This document shows positions 32,636 to 38,017 of a DNA stretch of 38,017 nt, in pieces. The notes beneath the pieces are model-generated. The model made no database searches. It was given only the letters and a program-made list of their open reading frames with translations, and was not told where the DNA came from. The stretch's first letter is position 1, and every line of letters begins with the position of its first letter. The position numbers and the translations under genes are program-made. Origin of the DNA: Colwellia sp. (GTDB taxonomy: Bacteria; Pseudomonadota; Gammaproteobacteria; Enterobacterales; Alteromonadaceae); the NCBI GenBank assembly GCA_013215385.1, contig JABSOY010000028.1:1-38017 (forward strand). Reading direction: 5' to 3'.

Positions 32636-32770
32636 CTTTCATAAACAAATTATATTTTTCAATGTTAAAGACAAACAGTAAAGTTAATTAATATAAATCA
32701 ATAACGTCACCTTGAATGAATTTCAGGCTCTTGCGTTAAGATGACCAGTTAAAATAAAAAGAAGGTAACG

Positions 32771-33481
32771 ATGATAAATAAATTTAGCACCACTGCCGCA
32801 GATGCTGTCGCCGATATTTTTGATGGGGCGACCGTGATGATCGGCGGTTTCGGTGAAGCGGGTAGCCCGATTGAGTTGATCCATGCACTTATTGATCACG
32901 GTGCTAAAAACCTTACCGTTGTTAACAATAATACCGGCAGTGGTCATGTTGGCTTAGCGGCATTAATTGAAAATGGCCAAGTAGGAAAAATGATTTGCTC
33001 ATTTCCTCGTACCGCCAATTCAACGGTTTTTCCTGACTTATATCGCGCAGGTAAAATTGAGCTAGAACTTGTGCCGCAAGGCACGCTTGCCGAACGTATT
33101 CGAGCTGGTGGCGCTGGCATTCCAGCATTTTTCACCGCGACTTCGGTAGGAACGCCTTTGGCTGATGGCAAAGAGCATCGTAACTTTGATGACCGTGATT
33201 ATGTGATGGAGCTAAGCTTAACGGCTGACTTTGCCCTTATCAAAGCGAAAGAAGCAGATCGTTATGGCAACTTAACCTACAACAAAACAGCACGGAATTT
33301 TGCACCGATTATGGCAATGGCAGCAAAGACCACCATAGTGCAAACGAGTTACTGTGTGGCGGCTGGCGATATTGATCCCGAAACCGTAGCTACCCCGGGC
33401 ATTTTTGTTGACCGCATAATTCATATTGAAAAGCCGTTACAAGAATCTAACTTAAATGCACAAGGGAGAACTTACCCATGA
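32771..33481 (+). CDS. pcaI: 3-oxoadipate CoA-transferase subunit A (PcaI-type)
   Basis: The 236-residue alpha subunit of a succinyl-CoA:3-oxoacid CoA-transferase. It resembles Pseudomonas PcaI along its length: MINKF, VMIGGFGEAGSPIELI, ICSFPRTANSTVFPDLYRAG, IELELVPQGTLAERIRAGG, and ADRYGNLTYNKTARNFAPIMA. With the B subunit it would turn 3-oxoadipate into 3-oxoadipyl-CoA. ScoA (acetoacetate) is close in sequence, but the adjacent PcaF-like thiolase favours 3-oxoadipate. GAAGG precedes the ATG. It overlaps pcaJ by 4 bp (ATGA). Confidence 0.88.
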   Translation: MINKFSTTAADAVADIFDGATVMIGGFGEAGSPIELIHALIDHGAKNLTVVNNNTGSGHVGLAALIENGQVGKMICSFPRTANSTVFPDLYRAGKIELELVPQGTLAERIRAGGAGIPAFFTATSVGTPLADGKEHRNFDDRDYVMELSLTADFALIKAKEADRYGNLTYNKTARNFAPIMAMAAKTTIVQTSYCVAAGDIDPETVATPGIFVDRIIHIEKPLQESNLNAQGRTYP

Positions 33482-34158
33482 GCTTAGAAAAAAATACAGA
33501 AGCCGTTGGCTGGACACGCGACCAAATGGCTGAGCGTGCCGCACTTGATATTCCTGATGGTTCATACGTTAATTTGGGCATTGGCATTCCTGAAAAAGTC
33601 GCTCGATATGTACCACAAGGGCGTGAATTTATTTATCACACCGAAAATGGCTTATTAGGCATGGGGCCGACACCAGAGATTGGTGAAGAAGATGCGGACT
33701 TAATTAATGCCGGCAAAAAACCGGTAACGGCTATTGCTGGGGCAGCCTATTTTCATCATGCAGACAGCTTTGCAATGATCCGCGGACAGCATATCGATGT
33801 TTGTGTCTTAGGGGCAATGCAAGTGGCACAAAATGGCGACTTAGCTAATTGGTCAACTGGCGCGCCAGACGCTATTCCTGCGGTTGGCGGTGCGATGGAT
33901 CTCGTCGCTGGCGTTAAAACCATTTATGTTATCACCCAACACACCACTAAAAATGGTATTGCCAAACTGATTGAAGCATGTAGTTACCCGTTAACAGGTC
34001 AAAGTGTTGTTAGCCGAATTTATACCGACTTATGTGTTATTGAAGTGACCAGTAAAGGTTTTGAATTGGTTGAATTAGCCCCTAATGTAGCGTTCGACAC
34101 TGTTCAAGAACGTACTGGTGCACCGCTTATTGATTCACGTAAATTTTCGGAGAAGTAG
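33478..34158 (+). CDS. pcaJ: 3-oxoadipate CoA-transferase subunit B (PcaJ-type)
   Basis: The 226-residue beta subunit carries the catalytic Glu in YHTENGLLGMGP. YVNLGIGIPEKVARYV, GEEDADLINAGKKPVT, FHHADSFAMIRGQHIDVCVLGAMQV and GDLANWSTG match PcaJ. It is translationally coupled to pcaI, and the aminotransferase gene starts 2 bp after its stop. As for pcaI, the natural acceptor is inferred from the neighbouring thiolase. Confidence 0.88.
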   Translation: MSLEKNTEAVGWTRDQMAERAALDIPDGSYVNLGIGIPEKVARYVPQGREFIYHTENGLLGMGPTPEIGEEDADLINAGKKPVTAIAGAAYFHHADSFAMIRGQHIDVCVLGAMQVAQNGDLANWSTGAPDAIPAVGGAMDLVAGVKTIYVITQHTTKNGIAKLIEACSYPLTGQSVVSRIYTDLCVIEVTSKGFELVELAPNVAFDTVQERTGAPLIDSRKFSEK

Positions 34159-34160
34159 TT

Positions 34161-35504
34161 ATGTCTACAAACCCAAAAGAATTGAGTAAAAGTGCGGTAT
34201 TATTTTCTCGCGCAAAAAAAGTATTACCGGGCGGTGTTAGTCGCAATACCATTTTTAAATTGCCACATCCTGATTATGTTGAAAAAGGTCAGGGCTGTTA
34301 TGTTACCGATATTGACGGAGTTACTCGCATAGATTTTGCCAATAATATGGCGTCACTTATTCATGGCCACGCTAACCCAGAAATTACCCAAGCGATTATC
34401 GAGCAAGTACAAAAAGGTACTGCCTTTACTATGGCCACCGAAATTGAAATTGAGTATGCCGAATTATTATGTGAACGTGTGCCGGGCTTTGAAAAAATTC
34501 GTTTTGTAAATTCTGGCACGGAAGCGGTAATGGCGATGATTAAAGCGGCGCGTGCTTTTACCGGTAAAGAAAAAATAGCTAAAGTTGAAGGTGCCTATCA
34601 CGGCGCTTATGATTACGCCGAAGTTAGCCAAACCGCAGCCCCTAAAAATTGGGGAGATGAAGACCAACCGGCTAGTGTTCCTGTAGCAAACGGTACACCA
34701 GAGGGCGCTTTAAATGACGTTATTATAATACCTTATAACAATGTTGAAAAAGCCTTAGCCATTTTAAATCAGCACAAAGGTGAATTAGCGGGAATACTGA
34801 TTGACCCCGTTTCTCATCGTGTTGGTATGGTGCCAGCGAGTGAAGCTTTTGTTGAAGCACTTTATCAATGGACACGAGCAAACGACGCGTTATTGATGTT
34901 TGATGAAGTGATCACCTTCCGCGTTAATTATGCTGGCGCTCAGCAAAACTATAAAGTGGCTCCTGATTTAACCGCGATAGGAAAAATGATTGGCGGTGGC
35001 TTTCCTGTTGGTGCATTTGCAGGCCGAAGTGATGTAATGGAGGTGCTTGACCCAACTCAGCCGAAAGTTTTATTGCCCCATTCAGGTACTTTTTCTGCCA
35101 ACCCTGTCACTATGACCGCAGGACTTACCGCGATGCGTTTGTTTGATGAAAAAGCGGTAGATTATGTTAATGCTTTAGGCGACTTAGCCCGTAAAGAAAT
35201 TACTCATGCCATTGAAAAAACCGGTATTAAAGCTTGCGTTACGGGAGCGGGTTCGATGTTTCGTATTCACTTAAAAGCACAAGCACCAAACAACTATCGT
35301 CAAGCATATGCTAACGAAGACGAAGCGAAAGGCTTGAAGCTTTTACTCTCGCATTTGTTTGAACAAGGACTGATGATGATCAATACTTGCTCGGCGATGT
35401 TATCAACGGCAATGACAGAAAAAGAAATTATGATTTTAGTGGAGCATTTAACCTCGGGCTTTGAAAAAGTCATCGAGCAATATCCTTCACTTAAGAAAAG
35501 CTAA
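34161..35504 (+). CDS. Class III aminotransferase (glutamate-1-semialdehyde aminomutase-like group)
   Basis: The 447-residue PLP enzyme has VLPGGVSRNT (21-30), VNSGTEAVMAMIKAARA (NSGTE 117-121), YHG (146-148), DEV (248-250) and the Schiff-base Lys275 in AIGKMIGGGFPVGAFAG. This is the HemL-like branch that includes beta-amino-acid aminotransferases such as the Variovorax beta-phenylalanine enzyme, whose PGANSR..., NSGTEAN and LGKYIGGGMSFGAFGG are similar. It is embedded in the pcaIJ-pcaF operon with GGAG upstream and a 2-bp gap. By context it may deaminate an amino acid to 3-oxoadipate or a related 3-oxo acid. A role in haem synthesis is unlikely here. Confidence 0.88.
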   Translation: MSTNPKELSKSAVLFSRAKKVLPGGVSRNTIFKLPHPDYVEKGQGCYVTDIDGVTRIDFANNMASLIHGHANPEITQAIIEQVQKGTAFTMATEIEIEYAELLCERVPGFEKIRFVNSGTEAVMAMIKAARAFTGKEKIAKVEGAYHGAYDYAEVSQTAAPKNWGDEDQPASVPVANGTPEGALNDVIIIPYNNVEKALAILNQHKGELAGILIDPVSHRVGMVPASEAFVEALYQWTRANDALLMFDEVITFRVNYAGAQQNYKVAPDLTAIGKMIGGGFPVGAFAGRSDVMEVLDPTQPKVLLPHSGTFSANPVTMTAGLTAMRLFDEKAVDYVNALGDLARKEITHAIEKTGIKACVTGAGSMFRIHLKAQAPNNYRQAYANEDEAKGLKLLLSHLFEQGLMMINTCSAMLSTAMTEKEIMILVEHLTSGFEKVIEQYPSLKKS

Positions 35505-35506
35505 AG

Positions 35507-35554
35507 AAAACTCAAGTAAAATAAAACTCAAGCAAAATAAAATTAAGCTAAAAC
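35507..35554 (+). repeat. Short tandem repeat before pcaF
   Basis: Two units AAAACTCAAG[TC]AAAAT of 16 bp (35507-35522, 35523-35538) and a third degenerate one (AAAATTAAGCTAAAAC) fill most of the 72-bp gap between the aminotransferase and pcaF. It is probably slippage-generated leader sequence. Confidence 0.6.
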
Positions 35555-35576
35555 AAACTCAAAAGAGAAAAAATGA

Positions 35577-36881
35577 ATGAGTGACTTTTCAACTGAACAA
35601 ATAAGCACTTCACAAAGTGAAAGTAATGAGATAAATGAAGTCTTTATTTGTGACGCAATTAGAACACCGGTTGGCCGTTTCGGTGGTTCACTAGCAACCA
35701 TACGTGCTGACGATTTAGCGGCATTGCCCTTAAAAGCATTAATGGACAGAAATCCCGATTTAGATTTTAGCCAAGTAGACGATGTTATTTTAGGGTGTGC
35801 TAACCAAGCAGGTGAAGACAATCGTAACATTGCGCGTATGGCGACTTTGTTAGCCGGTTTACCGTATCAAGTTCCAGCAACAACGTTGAACCGTTTATGT
35901 GGTTCAGGTTTGAATGCGGTCGGTATTGCCATGCAGGCGATTAAATCTGGTGAGGCTGAAATGATTATTGCTGGCGGCGCTGAGAGTATGACTCGTGCAC
36001 CTTTTGTAATGGGCAAAGCAGAAAGTAACTTTTCACGAACTCAAGAAATGTTTGATACCACCATGGGCTGGCGTTTTGTTAATAAAGCACTCGATAGTGC
36101 TTATGGTACGGAAACCATGCCACAAACCGCTGAAAATCTTAGCGAAGAATTTAACATTAGTCGTGAAGACCAAGACAAGTTTGCTTTTGCCAGTCAACAA
36201 AAAGCAGCCAATGCACAACAAGCGGGTTTATTTGACGAAGAAATAGTGCCGGTAAGTATTGCTCAGCATAAAAAAGAGCCGATAATTTTTTCAAAAGATG
36301 AACACCTAAGGTTAACCACTTTAGAAAAAATGTCAGCGTTAAAACCTTTTGTTCATGCCAAAGGCTGTATAACGGCTGGTAATGCTTCGGGTATTAATGA
36401 CGGTGCTGCGGCAATTTTACTTGCTTCAAGTCAATCGGTGAAAAAAAACAACTTAACTCCTATTGCTAAAGTACTAGGTATGGCAGTTGCCGGAGTTCCA
36501 CCTCGTATTATGGGCATTGGTCCAGTACCGGCAACGAAAAAGTTATTAAAGCGATTAAATTTGACATTAGCTGACATGGATATAATCGAGCTAAACGAAG
36601 CGTTTGCCGCACAAGCATTAGCCTGTATTCGTGAATTAGGTTTGCAAGATGATGACCCGCGTATTAACCCACAAGGTGGCGCTATTGCTTTAGGGCATCC
36701 GCTTGGCATGAGTGGTGCGCGTTTAATTACCTCTGCAGCTCGTCAATTACAACGCACCAACAAACGTTACGCCTTGTGTACTATGTGTATCGGAGTCGGG
36801 CAGGGCATTGCTTTGATTATTGAAAGCGTGATTAACCCCGTTGGGAATGACAAGTGTGATCTGACTAAGTCAAACACTTAA
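35577..36881 (+). CDS. pcaF: 3-oxoadipyl-CoA thiolase (PcaF-type)
   Basis: The 434-residue thiolase would split 3-oxoadipyl-CoA with CoA to succinyl-CoA and acetyl-CoA. Catalytic Cys108 lies in TTLNRLCGSGLNAVG, the His in GGAIALGHPLGMSGAR and the second Cys in CTMCIGVGQG. PcaF-specific stretches such as VFICDAIRTPVGRFGG, DVILGCANQAGEDNRNIARM, WRFVNKALDSAYGTETMPQTAENL, VLGMAVAGVPPRIMGIGPVPA are all recognisable, which separates it from AtoB/FadA. There are about 18 extra Ser/Thr/Gln residues before the conserved start and a short extra tail. Last gene of the operon, ending inside its terminator. Confidence 0.9.
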   Translation: MSDFSTEQISTSQSESNEINEVFICDAIRTPVGRFGGSLATIRADDLAALPLKALMDRNPDLDFSQVDDVILGCANQAGEDNRNIARMATLLAGLPYQVPATTLNRLCGSGLNAVGIAMQAIKSGEAEMIIAGGAESMTRAPFVMGKAESNFSRTQEMFDTTMGWRFVNKALDSAYGTETMPQTAENLSEEFNISREDQDKFAFASQQKAANAQQAGLFDEEIVPVSIAQHKKEPIIFSKDEHLRLTTLEKMSALKPFVHAKGCITAGNASGINDGAAAILLASSQSVKKNNLTPIAKVLGMAVAGVPPRIMGIGPVPATKKLLKRLNLTLADMDIIELNEAFAAQALACIRELGLQDDDPRINPQGGAIALGHPLGMSGARLITSAARQLQRTNKRYALCTMCIGVGQGIALIIESVINPVGNDKCDLTKSNT

Positions 36882-36911
36882 TTTGATAGATGATAATTAA
36901 GTGTTTTTTTC
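36872..36911 (+). terminator. Terminator of the pca-like operon
   Basis: AAACACTTAATT (36872-36883) pairs with AATTAAGTGTTT (36895-36906), followed by T. The left arm contains the pcaF stop codon. Confidence 0.8.
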
Positions 36912-37277
36912 CATAAATGATAATTGGTAAATACTGTATATAGCTGTTTTCTTCTGCCTATTTATTGTAGGTTTTTAGATACGAAAGTTGAGCTATTCAA
37001 TATTTTTTATGACTTCTCAGTGCGCTAAGCGGAACAAAACCATCAAAAAAAATCAATACTTTTTCTAATGTTTAATTAGAAACATATGGACTGAATTAAA
37101 GAAACGGATTTCCACCACAAATAAAGATAAATTCCGCCTTTCAACGGAAAATCACAAAATGTTAAATTTGTAACCTATTGATGATGTGTGAGTAAAAAGG
37201 TACAGTTGAATTATTAAATTAAAATTTAGTCAGAAATATTTCAGCCGTAAGTGCGGAATTAATCGGGCTAATAAGCT
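36912..37277. other. Gene-free stretch before the cassette-like repeats
   Basis: No reading frame, RNA gene or strong hairpin is visible in these 366 bp. The last 20 bp (GGGCTAATAAGCT) run into the first cassette boundary and may be what is left of an integration site. Confidence 0.5.
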
Positions 37278-37655
37278 GTTATTTGGCACCACTAAATCAC
37301 GTTATTATTTATGTGTAAGAGCGGTATTTTCTAAAATGGTTTAGTGAGTTACGCCTCAGTTTTCGCCTGTTCAGTTAGGTTAAAGCCGCTAATAGGTTTT
37401 ATTGTTTTAGACATTATTTGTTGTAAAGCCATTAGCTAAATTAGCTTTTGTGTTTGGCTCAAAATTCACTGTTTGGTTAGTCGTGGCGCTGGGCACTTTT
37501 TGCTTCTACGGTCGGGCTGCCAAATAGTTAAAAGTTCTTGTTTTCGTTAGTAGTTTTCCGCTACCATCAAATAACAAGATAATTCAAACGGACACGTACA
37601 GTTTGCTCGCGCTTCGCGCATTTTAGCAAATTGTACTTAGCCACTTAACTTAAGC
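37278..37655 (+). mobile_element. Integron-like gene cassette 1 (no intact ORF) with attC
   Basis: The unit begins GTTATTTGGCACCAC and ends with an attC-like site; the same unit starts again 378 bp later with GTTATATGGCACCAC. Inside, matching stretches such as GTTACGCCTCAGTTTTCGCC, TTGTTGTAAAGCCATTA, GTTTGGTTAGTCGTGGCGCT, CTACGGTCGGGCTGCC and TTTTCCGCTACCATC are shared by both copies. Translated pieces look like the remnant of a small hydrophobic protein, but stops interrupt every frame. No integrase is in view. Confidence 0.65.
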
Positions 37656-37662
37656 GTTATAT
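37567..37662 (+). other. attC-like recombination site 1
   Basis: Layout as in chromosomal-integron attC sites (compare Vibrio TAACAAACGCCTCAAGAGGGAC): AAATAACAAG, then ATTCAAACGGAC, an imperfect palindrome GTACAGTTTGCT / AGCAAATTGTAC around a variable middle, TTAGCC and the closing AAGCGTTATATGG. The 5' TCAAATAAC is complementary to the GTTATTTGG at the beginning of the cassette. Confidence 0.68.
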
Positions 37663-38017
37663 GGCACCACGAAATCAACTGAATATTTTATGGTAAGAGC
37701 GGTGATTTTCAACTTTGTTCTGTGGGTTACGCCTCAGTTTTCGCCTAAGCAGTTTGGTTATAGTCGCTAATAGACTTTACTATTTTAGACATTTTTGTTG
37801 TAAAGCCATTAACTTAACTGGTTTTAGTGTTTGGCTCAAAGTTCATTGTTTGGTTAGTCGTGGCGCTGGGCATTCTTTAGTTCTACGGTCGGGCTGCCTA
37901 AACGTTAAAGTGCTTGTTATCGTTAGCACTTTTCCGCTACCATCATATAACAAGGGCATTCAAGACGGACAAAAAACAGTTGGCTTTGTTCGTGCCTCAC
38001 AAATTATAGCCAACTAT
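37656..38017 (+). mobile_element. Integron-like gene cassette 2, cut by window edge
   Basis: Second copy of the unit at 37278, clearly diverged from it by many substitutions and small indels. It ends with a second attC-like site starting near 37944 (CATATAACAAGGGCATTCAAGACGGAC, written here in two parts: CATATAACAAG and GGCATTCAAGACGGAC). That site has the palindrome CAGTTGGCT / AGCCAACT and runs out of the window at 38017 before its closing GTT core. Confidence 0.62.

Noticed and set aside
32771-34158. Acetoacetate CoA-transferase (ScoAB/AtoDA)
   Set aside because: Sequence blocks and the PcaF-type thiolase next door fit the 3-oxoadipate enzymes better; the alternative remains possible for substrate range.
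34161-35504. HemL, glutamate-1-semialdehyde aminomutase for haem synthesis
   Set aside because: The operon is catabolic and the sequence departs from true HemL; a class III aminotransferase of that group is the safer call.
37690-37770. Small ORF (about 26 codons) inside cassette 2
   Set aside because: The same position in cassette 1 is interrupted after a few codons, so it is not supported as a gene.

Overview
The window looks like a chromosomal segment of a marine, AT-rich gammaproteobacterium of the Alteromonadales, most likely Colwelliaceae (Colwellia/Thalassotalea-like). This rests on protein character: TyrR, NirBD, a NasA paired with a DmsB-DmsC fusion, ETF/ETF-QO with PsrA-type operators, YciH, DUF2884 and a PEP-CTERM protein. 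I ran no database search, so the taxonomy is inference.

Layout. 1-240: the 3' end of a 5S rRNA gene with its terminator, then a decayed partial second 5S and a second terminator (tail of an rRNA operon). 241-5292: orphan exbD, rbgA/ylqF GTPase, a HIT protein, methionine gamma-lyase (megL) and a divergent tyrR. 5517-9663: yciH, etfBA and divergent etfD (ETF-ubiquinone oxidoreductase). 9715-10138: a tandem pair of about 199-bp hairpin-rich repeats. 10195-18324: DUF2884 protein, FapA/DUF342 protein, a 108-residue unknown, cinA, a DUF4097 protein, a small unknown, a plant-type dihydrodipicolinate synthase, an RluA-family pseudouridine synthase and an RraB-like protein. 18384-31203: an assimilatory nitrate/nitrite cluster on the minus strand in three transcription units: nirBD; nasA, a fused Fe-S/DmsC protein and an unknown; and narK with a PP2C/Ser-Thr-kinase protein. 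A tiny PEP-CTERM protein and a sterol-desaturase-like gene sit inside this cluster. 31476-36881: a small zinc-finger-like protein, a LysR regulator and pcaI-pcaJ-aminotransferase-pcaF. 36882-38017: no protein gene; two tandem ORF-less integron-like cassettes with attC-like sites.

Regulation is unusually readable. Each nitrate/nitrite unit has a sigma-54 promoter (TGGCAC-N5-[TC]TGC) with an NtrC-like palindrome (TGCRCT-N5-RGTGCR) roughly 100-130 bp upstream of the expected start of transcription. megL has a separate sigma-54-like promoter plus two exact TyrR boxes (TGTAA-N8-TTACA), and the TyrR encoded next door keeps the GAFTGA loop needed to drive sigma-54 polymerase. etfD has two tandem PsrA-type palindromes.

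The most interesting points are the TyrR/sigma-54/megL arrangement, the beta-ketoadipate operon with a class III aminotransferase embedded in it (suggesting an amino-acid route into 3-oxoadipate), the putative integron cassettes with no integrase in view, the PEP-CTERM microprotein, and the quinol-type electron input predicted for NasA. All functions are read from motifs and remembered family sequences.
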